DNA from: Alphaproteobacteria bacterium MarineAlpha11_Bin1
GTDB taxonomy: Bacteria > Pseudomonadota > Alphaproteobacteria > MPNO01 > UBA830
DNA length: 64,000 nt
NCBI GenBank assembly: GCA_002937455.1
Contig: PTJZ01000012.1
Span: 71,872 to 135,871, forward strand
Reading direction: 5' to 3'
The translations under genes and the position numbers were made by a program. Positions 9,769 through 18,724 of this stretch are shown piece after piece. Numbering within the stretch: the first letter of the stretch is position 1; each line of letters opens with the position of its first letter. The notes beneath the pieces were generated by a model, which saw only the letters and a list, made by a program, of their open reading frames with translations, was not told the DNA's origin and searched no databases.

Positions 9769-11025
9769 TCAGGTCTGTCTGATCAGCACATGTCGCTTCT
9801 TGCCGGCTGATAGTTTTATTACGCCATCACCATCCGCATCGGCGGCCGAAACTATCGAGTTTTCATCAACGATTTTTACATCGTTTAACCGCGCGCCACC
9901 CCCGCGGATCAGTCGGCGGGCTTCACCGTTAGTTTTAACAAGTCCAGCTCGAGCGAACATGGAAAATGCAGCGATCCCATCTGCAAGCTCAATGGCCGAG
10001 ATATTGACCGTCGGTAGTCCCTTTGCAGTTTGTCCATGTTCAAATGTCTCTGCCGCCGTAAAAGCAACTTTCTCGGCGGCAGAACGTCCGTGACACATCG
10101 CGGTGGTCTCCGTCGCTAAGATCTTTTTGGCCTCGTTGATTTCCATATCCCGCAGGGTCTCCAGTTTTTGGATTTCATCCAACGGCAAATCGGTAAATAG
10201 GCGCAAGAAATTCCCAACATCCGCATCAGCGGTGTTGCGCCAGAACTGCCAGTATTCGTAAGGGCTCACCCGGTCAGAATTAAGCCAAACAGCACCATCG
10301 ACCGTCTTGCCCATTTTTGTACCGGAGTCGTTGGTAATTAGTGGCGAGGTAAGACCAAACGTCTGAGCTTTATCGACACGGCGAGCAAGTTCTACCCCAT
10401 TCACGATGTTGCCCCATTGATCTGACCCTCCCATCTGTAGGATGCAGCCGTAGCGTCGATTAAGCTCCATGAAATCGTATGCTTGGAGGATCATGTAGTT
10501 AAATTCTAGGAATGACATGGGCTGTTTGCGCGATAGGCGTAGTTTTACCGATTCAAAACTAAGCATTCGATTAACGGAAAAATGCTGTCCATAATCTCGG
10601 AGGAATGGGATGTAGGCCAGCCTGTCTAGCCAGTCCGCATTATCGACAATGATTGCGTCAGTCGAATCTTCACCAAACTTAAGAAATTTTTCAAATATGC
10701 CCTGAATGCTTCTTTTGTTAGAAGCGATGGCTTCGTCGGTAATCAATTGACGTGCCTCGTCCTTCCCGGAGGGATCACCAACCTTTGTAGTACCGCCACC
10801 CATCAATACGATTGGCTTATGTCCGGATTTCTGGAACCACCGAAGCAACATAATTGGCAGTAGTGAGCCCACATGCAAGGAATCAGCCGTGCAGTCGAAG
10901 CCGATATAACAAGTCTTTGGCTGCCCTTCATCAAGTGTTTCATCCAGAGCCACAATATCGGTGCACTGATGCACGAAGCCCCGCTCTGTTACGTTTCTCA
11001 AAAAGTCGGATTTTGGGTCGGTCAT
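9769..11025 (-). CDS. tyrS: Tyrosyl-tRNA synthetase
   Basis: A class I aminoacyl-tRNA synthetase charging tRNA-Tyr. The 418-residue length matches bacterial TyrRS. The HIGH-type motif is LHVGSLLP (about residues 50-57), the Tyr-binding segment is [11 protein letters not shown], and the KMSKS-type loop is [13 protein letters not shown]-terminal S4-like RNA-binding domain ([13 protein letters not shown]) is present. It is divergent from the deacetylase-anmK pair; the Shine-Dalgarno is weak. No T-box-like leader is evident in the 170 bp upstream. Confidence 0.97.
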   Translation of the reverse strand: MTDPKSDFLRNVTERGFVHQCTDIVALDETLDEGQPKTCYIGFDCTADSLHVGSLLPIMLLRWFQKSGHKPIVLMGGGTTKVGDPSGKDEARQLITDEAIASNKRSIQGIFEKFLKFGEDSTDAIIVDNADWLDRLAYIPFLRDYGQHFSVNRMLSFESVKLRLSRKQPMSFLEFNYMILQAYDFMELNRRYGCILQMGGSDQWGNIVNGVELARRVDKAQTFGLTSPLITNDSGTKMGKTVDGAVWLNSDRVSPYEYWQFWRNTADADVGNFLRLFTDLPLDEIQKLETLRDMEINEAKKILATETTAMCHGRSAAEKVAFTAAETFEHGQTAKGLPTVNISAIELADGIAAFSMFARAGLVKTNGEARRLIRGGGARLNDVKIVDENSIVSAADADGDGVIKLSAGKKRHVLIRQT

Positions 11026-11201
11026 AGTCAGGGTCCGTATTTCGATAAGCGCTGTTTCCTATCACAGGGGTCCCGCGAAATCCACGCCGGGCCTATACTA
11101 TTGGAACCGTCGTTATTAGACTCTCTTGGGTCAGCCGTAAAATTAATTGCAGACTTCAACTCCTAACGCCAGACTGAATAATGAATGAAGGGTAGAGATT
11201 G

Positions 11202-12074
11202 ATGGAACCTGGTAGATACGGACCTTTCTCCTATAAACCAATCAACCGGCGGCCTAAAGTTGTCTGGCCAGATGGTAACCACATCGCTCTCTGGATAGTG
11301 CCCAATATAGAAACATTTCCGTTGAACGAACCGATACCAGGGGGAACGGGTATTACGCCAGACGTGATCAACTGGGCATCACGGGATTATGGCGCCCGGG
11401 TAGGTATTTTTCGAATTATGGAAGTGATGGATAGACATGGCATTCGGGGGACGGTCGCGCTTAACAGCGAAGTCTGCGACGACTATCCAGAGATAATTGA
11501 TGACGCCATGGATCGCAACTGGGAGTTTATGGGGCATAACCAATCGAATAGTCGTTATATCCATACGATGGAGGATCAACTAGGCCGTCAACTGGTTTCG
11601 GAAACCCTTGATCGGATTGAACAATCGACCGGTATCCGGCCCAAAGGATGGCTGTCGAGTGGACTTCAGCAAAACTGGACCACACTGGACGCGCTGATTG
11701 ACTGCGGCGTCAAATACGTCGCAGATTTCATCAACGATGATCAACCCTATTTGATGAATGTGAACAGCCGCCAAATCTGTTCAATCCCGTATTCAACAGA
11801 AATTAACGATCTTCCGCAGTTTTTGAGGATGAATCGGACGAGCGAGGAGTTCACTCAGATGATACGTCATCAGTTCGATACCCTTTATCGCGAAAGCTTA
11901 GAAAGCGGTTCAGGACGGGTGATGGCTATCTGTTTGCACCCGTTCGTTATTGGAGTTCCCCATCGCATTCAGGCTCTGGAAGATGCCCTGTCTTACATCA
12001 GTAGACATGACGGAGTTTGGAAAACAACCGGTACCGAGATCATAGAGCACTACCTGATGGGCGAGACCTTTTAA
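11202..12074 (+). CDS. Polysaccharide deacetylase (NodB/PuuE-like)
   Basis: A 290-residue NodB-fold hydrolase of the divergent PuuE-like branch. In place of TFDDG the first motif reads NIETFP, and the metal-binding His motif is MGHNQSNSRYIH, so metal ligation differs from chitin deacetylases. Other fold features remain (GWLSSGLQQNWTTLDAL, LHPFVIG). Branch members act on carbohydrates or on allantoin-type amides; the substrate is not predictable here. I start it at the ATG at 11202, behind an AGGG Shine-Dalgarno; a TTG directly before it would add one residue. anmK follows 2 nt after its stop. Confidence 0.82.
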   Translation: MEPGRYGPFSYKPINRRPKVVWPDGNHIALWIVPNIETFPLNEPIPGGTGITPDVINWASRDYGARVGIFRIMEVMDRHGIRGTVALNSEVCDDYPEIIDDAMDRNWEFMGHNQSNSRYIHTMEDQLGRQLVSETLDRIEQSTGIRPKGWLSSGLQQNWTTLDALIDCGVKYVADFINDDQPYLMNVNSRQICSIPYSTEINDLPQFLRMNRTSEEFTQMIRHQFDTLYRESLESGSGRVMAICLHPFVIGVPHRIQALEDALSYISRHDGVWKTTGTEIIEHYLMGETF

Positions 12075-12076
12075 GG

Positions 12077-13162
12077 GTGACAGAATTCCGGCCTATATGG
12101 GCACTAGGTCTTATGAGCGGCACGTCTATAGATGGTATAGACGCTGCCCTAGTCCAGACAGATGGCGAAAAGATCTTCAATTTCGGGCCGGCGTGCACCG
12201 TGCCCTATTCCTTCGCCCTTGAGCAGTCGATTAGATCAGCTCTCGGAAAGCAGAGTGAAAACGGGGAATTAGTCCGCAATCTTACGGATGCTCATGCGTC
12301 CGCCGTAGAAAACATCCTTTCAAAACACCCAACATATAAGGAAAAAATCCAGCTAATAGGCCTACACGGCCATACCCTATTTCACTCACCAGACGAAGGT
12401 GTCACCATCCAGGCCGGTGATGGAGAGAGACTCGCAAAAAAAACTGGTTACGACGTTGTATACGACTTCCGCTTTGCTGACGTAGCGTCAGGCGGTCAAG
12501 GTGCTCCGTTAGTTCCGCTTTTCCACGAAGCCCTTGGCCGGGATTTAGACGGACCGATAGAAGTCGTCAATATTGGTGGAATATCGAACATCACTTGGAT
12601 TGATCCAGCGGGAGACATGCCGCCGATAGCGTTCGACACCGGCCCCGGCAATGCCCTGCTGGATGACTGGGTCAGGAGTACTAGCAATTTGATGTACGAT
12701 CGAGACGGGGTGTTAAGTTCCTGTGGCACACCTCACAGAGATACCCTTTTAAAGCTAATGAACAACCCGTATTTTGATAGACCGCCCCCCAAGTCACTCG
12801 ACCGGCTATCTTTGAATACAGAGCTCGTAAATGGCCTCTCTCCTGCGGATGGCGCGGCAACATTGGTACATTTTACCTGCGAAACCATCGCAGGTAATTT
12901 CGCGCACGTGCCATCTAAACCGAAAAGGCTATTAATTACTGGTGGCGGTCGACACAACCCAAACATAATGCGAACTTTAGCTGAAATAGCTGGGCTTCCA
13001 GTTTCCCCAGTAGAAGCGGTCAACTGGGATGGCGACGCTATTGAAGCACAGGCTTTCGCCTTCTTAGCTGTCCGCTCACTACGTGGTTTACCTTTAAGCC
13101 TCCCATCGACCACGGGGGTACCTGAACCGACTACAGGAGGCAGGCTGGCACGGACTAGCTAA
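12077..13162 (+). CDS. anmK: Anhydro-N-acetylmuramic acid kinase
   Basis: AnmK phosphorylates and hydrolyses 1,6-anhydro-MurNAc to MurNAc-6-phosphate in the cytoplasm, recycling murein. The ATP-binding segment GLMSGTSIDGIDAAL sits at residues 11-25, followed by GHTLFHSP, VVNIGGISN, FDTGPGNALLDD and TGGGRHNP, all family hallmarks. I start it at the GTG at 12077, 2 nt behind the deacetylase stop, because the conserved N-terminus begins there; the frame could extend 20 codons back into the deacetylase gene. This gives 361 aa, the normal length. Confidence 0.94.
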   Translation: MTEFRPIWALGLMSGTSIDGIDAALVQTDGEKIFNFGPACTVPYSFALEQSIRSALGKQSENGELVRNLTDAHASAVENILSKHPTYKEKIQLIGLHGHTLFHSPDEGVTIQAGDGERLAKKTGYDVVYDFRFADVASGGQGAPLVPLFHEALGRDLDGPIEVVNIGGISNITWIDPAGDMPPIAFDTGPGNALLDDWVRSTSNLMYDRDGVLSSCGTPHRDTLLKLMNNPYFDRPPPKSLDRLSLNTELVNGLSPADGAATLVHFTCETIAGNFAHVPSKPKRLLITGGGRHNPNIMRTLAEIAGLPVSPVEAVNWDGDAIEAQAFAFLAVRSLRGLPLSLPSTTGVPEPTTGGRLARTS

Positions 13163-13352
13163 GAATATTCTGACAAGTTTTTAAAAGTTGCTACGGTCGA
13201 TCTAAAAACGCCCCGCCCCCCGTATGATCACGAATTCTTCCACTTTATAATTCCACAGAAGCAGATATTTCAAAAGGATCCGGGTTTCCGGTACGCACTT
13301 TCGCGCTATCATTTGGTCAGTCTATCGGCCGTTAGTTTCAGTATATCTGATA

Positions 13353-14487
13353 TTAGGTTGAATTACCCGTGTCTTCTTCAACGCCATCTCCGGCCACCCG
13401 CTGGGCTAGGGCGGCTGCCATAAAGTCATCGAGATCTCCGTCGAGAACGTTTTGAGTATTCGAGGTTTCAACCTCGGTTCGGAGATCTTTTACCATTTGA
13501 TAAGGATGTAACACATATGACCTGATCTGATGTCCCCAGCCGATCTCTGTCTTAGCATCCTGCTCCGCCTGCGCCGCCTCTTCGCGGCGCTGTAGTTCCG
13601 CTTCGTACAGGCGTGCTCGCAGCATCCGCATCGCCTCAGCCCGGTTACGGTGCTGAGACCGGTCGTTCTGGCATGCGACGACGATGCCAGAGGGAATATG
13701 CGTGATACGGATCGCGCTATCCGTAGTATTGACGTGCTGTCCACCAGCTCCCTGAGATCGATAGGTATCGATGCGTAGGTCTTTCTCATCAACCGCTATC
13801 TCGATGTCGTCATCAATCTCCGGATAAGCCCAAACCGAAGCGAAGCTAGTGTGACGCCGAGCGCTGGAGTCATAAGGTGATATTCGCACTAAACGATGGA
13901 CGCCACTTTCTGTTTTTAGCCAGCCATATGCATTATGGCCCTGAATCCGGATGGTAGCCGATTTCAATCCGGCTTCTTCCCCTGGACTTTCCTCCATCAC
14001 TTCAACCTCACACCCATGGGATTCCGACCATCTGATGTACATCCGAATCAGCATCTGAGCCCAGTCTTGGCTTTCTGTGCCTCCAGCGCCGGCATGCACC
14101 TCGAGGAAACAATCATTGGAGTCGGCTTCTCCGGACAGAAGGGTCTGAAGTTCCTGTTTAGCCGCTGATTTCTGGAGCTCGTGGAGCGTCTCTTCAGCCT
14201 CATTAATAATTTCTCTGTCGCCTTCAACTTCAGCTATTTCTATTAACTCAACTGTGTCGTTTAGATCCTGCACTAGGGACCAGTATTCCTGAAGCGACCT
14301 CTCAACCTGATTACGCTCGCGCATAATTTTCTGCGCGCGCTCTCGGTTTGTCCAGAGTTCTGGGTCTTCGGCCTGAGAATTGAGCTCGTCTAGTCGTTTA
14401 GCTGCATGGTCCGGGTCAAAGGTGCCTCCTCAGCAGTTCTAGTGACTGCTCGATTTTATCGGCCAGAGCTTGCGTTTCAGCGCGCAT
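13353..14487 (-). CDS. prfB: Peptide chain release factor 2 (programmed +1 frameshift)
   Basis: RF2 recognises UGA and UAA. The 3' frame holds the GGQ catalytic loop (GAGGQHVNTTDSAIR) and the alphaproteobacterial form of the stop-recognition tripeptide (RISPYDSSARRHTSF, SPY for SPF). The gene needs a +1 frameshift: translation from the ATG at 14487 (MRAETQALADKIEQSLELL...) reaches an in-frame TGA at 14416-14418 after 23 codons, and the homologous reading continues one base later (DPDHAAKRLDEL). The sum is about 377 residues, the normal RF2 length. It lies downstream of the PBP1A gene on the same strand. Confidence 0.96.
14415..14430 (-). promoter_or_regulatory. prfB autoregulatory frameshift site
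   Basis: On the minus strand the order is AGGAGG (14430-14425), CAC, CTT, TGA, C. This is the classic RF2 cassette: an internal Shine-Dalgarno just upstream of a slippery CTT and a UGA followed by C. When RF2 is scarce, UGA is read slowly and ribosomes slip +1 into the main frame, which raises RF2 synthesis. Seen directly; the mechanism is established for E. coli prfB. Confidence 0.95.
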
Positions 14488-14559
14488 CTTTCTTTGTTTT
14501 CCCCATTCGAATTGAAGTCATATACACAAGGCAGGCAGTATCCCACTTATGTGTATATA

Positions 14560-16989
14560 TTAGTATAGACCGCGAAGCTTCCTCGTGGGAGTCACACCCC
14601 TATTTCCATTCTGAAACTCCCCGCCGCTGCCGTCGAGCACTTTTCCGGTTCCGGTCGGTATAGTGCCCGGGAGAAAGGCCTCAAGAATCACCCCTCGACG
14701 GCCGGACCGCACTGGTTTTCCTGTGCGATAATCGACGCGAACGAGTTCAAGACCGGGTGGTATACGAAAAGGGATAGCGGGTTTGTTCGAAAGCGCCGCC
14801 TCCATAAAAGATTTAAAAATAGGTGCTGCAACAGATGATCCTGTTTCCCGCTTACCAAGGGGCTTAGGTGTATCAAACCCTACGTAGACCCCAACCGCTA
14901 AATCAGGGGAGAAACCGACGAACCAAGTGTCTCGGCTCTCATTTGTGGTACCTGTTTTCCCAGCAAGTGGTTTTCCGATAATATTTATTCGCCTACCAGT
15001 ACCGCGTTTGACTACTCCCTCTAGCATCGAGACCAACTGGTAAGCTGTTCTTGGGTCTGCTATCTGTTCTCGGTTGTCTGGCAATTGCGGTAGATCTTCG
15101 TCCTCCCAAGCGATTTCGTCGCAGCCTACACAGCGGCGATCATCGTGCCGGAAGATAGTTTTCCCTGTTCGATTTTGGATCTTATCAATCAACGTGGGCT
15201 GTATACGCTTGCCGCCATTGACCAGCATCGCATAGGCCGTCGTCATGCGCATCAGAGTAGTTTCGCTAGCCCCCAAGGACATCGAAAGCATAGGCTTAAG
15301 ATCATCGATAACATTGAAGCGTTTTGCATAGTCTACGACAGTCTCCATTCCAATATTTTGGGCTAGGCGAACGGTCATGAGGTTACGCGATTTCTCTATA
15401 CCTATACGAAGTGGGCTGGCACCATAGAATTTCTTTGTGTAGTTGCCCGGCCTCCAGCGTCCGAGGCCGGGCCCCTGATCTATGACAAACGGCGCATCCA
15501 GGATCTGGCTAGATGGGGTGAAGCCCTTATCCAGAGCGGCCAGATAGACAAAGGGCTTAAACGCCGAGCCTGGCTGACGAAAGGCCTGAGTCACCCGGTT
15601 GAATTGACTCAGTTCGGCAGAAAAGCCTCCTGACATCGCAAGTACGCGCCCGGTATGCGGATCCAGCACCACAATCGCGCCGCTAATTTGTGGGATTTGC
15701 CTGAGTGCGTATATGTCGAGGTTTGAGGGATCCTTATTATTTTCTTTCGCGACCGATTCAACCGCGATGACATCTCCCAAACTCAATACATCTCGGGGTA
15801 ATTTAGGGGCTGGACCGGGCTGATCTTTTTCGTCAAAACGTCGTGCCCAGTTCATTCCCTTCAATGGCAAAATACCCGAGGATTTGTCAGAGAAACCAAT
15901 TTTTGCGCTTGTGTTAGATAACGATAGTACAACAGCGGTCTTCCATTGTTCCACGTCTTCCGGGAGGGCATGCCTAGAAAGCTCACTATGCCAGCCCGGG
16001 CGTATATCGATCTGGCCGAGCGGACCGCGCCAACCATGCCGCCTGTCGTAGGCGGACAGTCCCAAGCGTAAAGACGTGTCAGCGATTTTTTGCAACCGTG
16101 AATCTAATGTCGTCCTCACCGAAAGACCGCCACCATACAGTCCGCGGTCTCCATATGCATCCTGCAGTTCTCGGCGTACCTCTTCAACGAAGTAATCGGC
16201 TCTCGCTGCATCCGCTCCACCCGGTGGACGCACATCTACAGAATCCGCCATTTCAGCAGAAACAGCTTTTATTGAGATATAACCATTTTCTGCCATTCGG
16301 TTTAACACGTAGTTACGACGCGCCCTTGCCGCAGCAGGTTTGCGGATTGGATGATAGTTGTTTGGGGCTTTGGGCAAACCCGCAAGGAACGCAGCTTCTG
16401 CTAAAGTGAGATCATCTAACGATTTATCAAAATAATTCAGCGCCGCCGCCGCGACCCCATAAGATCCAAAGCCTAGATAAATTTCGTTAAGATAAAGTTC
16501 CAATATTTTTTCTTTGGAGAACGCTCGCTCTATCCTAAGCGCGAGGATAACCTCTTTAACCTTTCTGGCAATGGACACCTCGTTCGTCAGTAGAAAGTTT
16601 TTCGCAACCTGTTGCGTAATAGTCGAAGCCCCAATGGGGCGCCGATCAGTATTTATACGGCGAAGGTTTGTCAGCGTCGCTCGGAGAATACCCGGAAGGT
16701 CGATTCCCCAATGGGTATAGAAAGTTTTGTCCTCCGACGATAGGAATGCCTCAATTACCCTCTTCGGCATCGCCGAAATCGGTACGAAGACGCGTTTCTC
16801 GCGCGCGAATTCTGCCATCAGTCGGCCGTCACCTGCATGGATACGGGTCACCGTCGGCGGGTTGTAGTCAGCGAGTTTTTGGTATTCCGGAAGATCCTTT
16901 CCAAAATAATAAAAGCCATAAAGCAGGCCACCCACGCCGGCGAATGTCAGTACTACGATCATCAGAAATGCCGCAGCCAAAATTCTCAT
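14560..16989 (-). CDS. mrcA: Penicillin-binding protein 1A (bifunctional transglycosylase/transpeptidase)
   Basis: A class A PBP that polymerises and crosslinks murein in the periplasm. There is an N-terminal membrane anchor (residues 3-28), then the GT51 glycosyltransferase domain with SSEDKTFYTHWGID (catalytic Glu) and GASTITQQVAKNFLL. The transpeptidase carries SxxK in GSAFKPFVY, SxN in EKSRNLMTV and KTGT in AGKTGTTNESRDTW. Length (809 aa) is normal. A near-perfect Shine-Dalgarno (GGAGGTG) precedes the ATG. It lies between the amidase (64 bp upstream) and prfB, the usual alphaproteobacterial order. Confidence 0.96.
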   Translation of the reverse strand: MRILAAAFLMIVVLTFAGVGGLLYGFYYFGKDLPEYQKLADYNPPTVTRIHAGDGRLMAEFAREKRVFVPISAMPKRVIEAFLSSEDKTFYTHWGIDLPGILRATLTNLRRINTDRRPIGASTITQQVAKNFLLTNEVSIARKVKEVILALRIERAFSKEKILELYLNEIYLGFGSYGVAAAALNYFDKSLDDLTLAEAAFLAGLPKAPNNYHPIRKPAAARARRNYVLNRMAENGYISIKAVSAEMADSVDVRPPGGADAARADYFVEEVRRELQDAYGDRGLYGGGLSVRTTLDSRLQKIADTSLRLGLSAYDRRHGWRGPLGQIDIRPGWHSELSRHALPEDVEQWKTAVVLSLSNTSAKIGFSDKSSGILPLKGMNWARRFDEKDQPGPAPKLPRDVLSLGDVIAVESVAKENNKDPSNLDIYALRQIPQISGAIVVLDPHTGRVLAMSGGFSAELSQFNRVTQAFRQPGSAFKPFVYLAALDKGFTPSSQILDAPFVIDQGPGLGRWRPGNYTKKFYGASPLRIGIEKSRNLMTVRLAQNIGMETVVDYAKRFNVIDDLKPMLSMSLGASETTLMRMTTAYAMLVNGGKRIQPTLIDKIQNRTGKTIFRHDDRRCVGCDEIAWEDEDLPQLPDNREQIADPRTAYQLVSMLEGVVKRGTGRRINIIGKPLAGKTGTTNESRDTWFVGFSPDLAVGVYVGFDTPKPLGKRETGSSVAAPIFKSFMEAALSNKPAIPFRIPPGLELVRVDYRTGKPVRSGRRGVILEAFLPGTIPTGTGKVLDGSGGEFQNGNRGVTPTRKLRGLY

Positions 16990-17053
16990 ATTTCACCTCC
17001 AAGCGGCACCGCGGTCCGCCCCCTCGATACTGAGCGCTAAGAATATGGCTATA

Positions 17054-18271
17054 TTAAGGCTGATTAAGAGCTTCCTGACGGTCAAAATATCGGCGTATTG
17101 CCCGAGTCATCGCTGTCGCCATCCTCCGGCGTTGGCCAGGATCCCGCAGCAACCGCTCGTCCGAACGATTAGATAAATATCCAAGTTCGACCAATACGGA
17201 GGGAATATCCGGCGCCTTAAGCACCGCAAAACCGGCAAACCTGTGAGTATTACGCAGCATTTTTCTGACTTTGGATAACTCTGTCACTAATTGGCGGGCG
17301 AAAACCGTGGATTCATTCATTGTTTCCCGCTGAGCGAGGTCGATAAGGATATTAACAACCTCGTTTGACTGCTCGTTCAAGTCCAAACCAGCAATCATGT
17401 CAGATTTATTTTCCTTCCTTGCAAGAGCAGCTGCTTCTTTATCAGACGCCCTTTCGGAGAGAGTATAAACTGACATGCCCCGCACTCGAGGATTGCGGAT
17501 CGAATCTGCATGGATCGACAAAAAAAGGTCTGCGCCTGCGGCACGCGCACGGGCAATGCGCTCACGCAGTCGAATAAACACGTCTCGACCCCGCGTCAAA
17601 CGAACCTCAAACTTGCCTGTCGCCCTTAATTGTCGTCGCAATTCCTTAGAAAAGGATAAGACTATATGTTTCTCCCAAACCCCGGACCGACTTATCGCCC
17701 CCGGGTCAACTCCTCCGTGTCCAGGGTCGATCATAATCACTATCTTCTCACCTGACTTTGACTTCGGCTTAAGCACCGGCGGGCGCAGCCGAGGGGTAGC
17801 GTCGGGCCCTGGCTTTGACCGTTTTCCAATTCGCGAGTAAGCAGCCATGAATGCGTTTTCTGTTACCCTCTTGATATCCAGAACAATACGATGCGGGCGT
17901 CCCGCGGCATTCGGCGGAATCATGAATGCTTTGGTGATTCGAACTGGTCCTTTGGAGTCCAGAACAACACGGGACAAACCCGGCTTGAATAGCCCGAACC
18001 GCATCCCAGTAATTAGTCCACCGCTAGGCGGGGCCCGAAGTTTCGGTGACCACGTCACCTCGGGCATATCAACGACCACACGATAAGGTCTAGGCAGCGT
18101 AAATGTACGGAAATCAAGCGCCCTCGAAACTTCCATAACGACCCGTGTTTTACTCGCGTAAACACCGACTCTAACGTCGGAAACCTGCGGAGCCGCAACC
18201 GCAGCCTGCACTAGGAACATAGTTGCTCCCACGATTGCGAAACGGTCGAAAGTAACTCGTATCTTGCACAT
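17054..18271 (-). CDS. N-acetylmuramoyl-L-alanine amidase, AmiC-like with AMIN domain
   Basis: A periplasmic Zn amidase (Amidase_3) that cleaves the MurNAc-L-Ala bond during daughter cell separation. A signal peptide (about residues 1-27, ending in a VAA site) is followed by an AMIN domain (about 30-135) for septal murein targeting, then the catalytic domain: IDPGHGGVDPGAIS (Zn His), a SIHADS second His, and VLVELGYLSNRSDE with the catalytic Glu. Its 405-residue length fits. It heads the amidase-PBP1A-prfB strand and is divergent from rne. Confidence 0.93.
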   Translation of the reverse strand: MCKIRVTFDRFAIVGATMFLVQAAVAAPQVSDVRVGVYASKTRVVMEVSRALDFRTFTLPRPYRVVVDMPEVTWSPKLRAPPSGGLITGMRFGLFKPGLSRVVLDSKGPVRITKAFMIPPNAAGRPHRIVLDIKRVTENAFMAAYSRIGKRSKPGPDATPRLRPPVLKPKSKSGEKIVIMIDPGHGGVDPGAISRSGVWEKHIVLSFSKELRRQLRATGKFEVRLTRGRDVFIRLRERIARARAAGADLFLSIHADSIRNPRVRGMSVYTLSERASDKEAAALARKENKSDMIAGLDLNEQSNEVVNILIDLAQRETMNESTVFARQLVTELSKVRKMLRNTHRFAGFAVLKAPDIPSVLVELGYLSNRSDERLLRDPGQRRRMATAMTRAIRRYFDRQEALNQP

Positions 18272-18724
18272 ATTGCGGACCGTCAGAATTTAGACACAAC
18301 ATATATCCGTAAGCGCTGGATTTATACAGTGAAATCCCTTCAGATATTTGTTGATTATAAGTTGTACCAACAGGGTGTGCAGTCTATCCTAATCAGGCGA
18401 ACATCCGCGGATGAGACGGAGAAGCCCTCCGACGCTGACGCGGCCTCCATGCAATCAGCGCCCCTCGACTCGATACTATAAAATTGTCGACCGGCAGCTA
18501 GAAACGGCAGAAGGCGGCGCGGTTCAGTCGCGGTACATAGAACCTAAGGCCGAGCCCGATAATATATTGGGTTCCGCGACCAATTTGCGTCCTTGCCCTG
18601 GTGGCGCCCCTTTAGGGAGGCCCCATTTGGCAGGTTGACGGTGGCGCGGATGGTCTTGCAGGCTCGGCACAAACCCAATCGGTCGTTCGCACCTTGGGGG
18701 AGCTGTCGGCATGGAGAATTAAAT
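18272..18724 (+). promoter_or_regulatory. Divergent amidase/rne intergenic region and rne leader
   Basis: About 450 bp without a gene. A plausible sigma-70 promoter for rne is TTGTAC (18362-18367), 17 nt, TATCCT (18385-18390), which would leave a transcript leader of about 330 nt. A stem-loop CCCGATA-ATA-TATTGGG lies around 18558, and a GC-rich stretch follows. Long 5' leaders are known to mediate RNase E autoregulation in other bacteria; that this one does so is inference. Confidence 0.4.
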
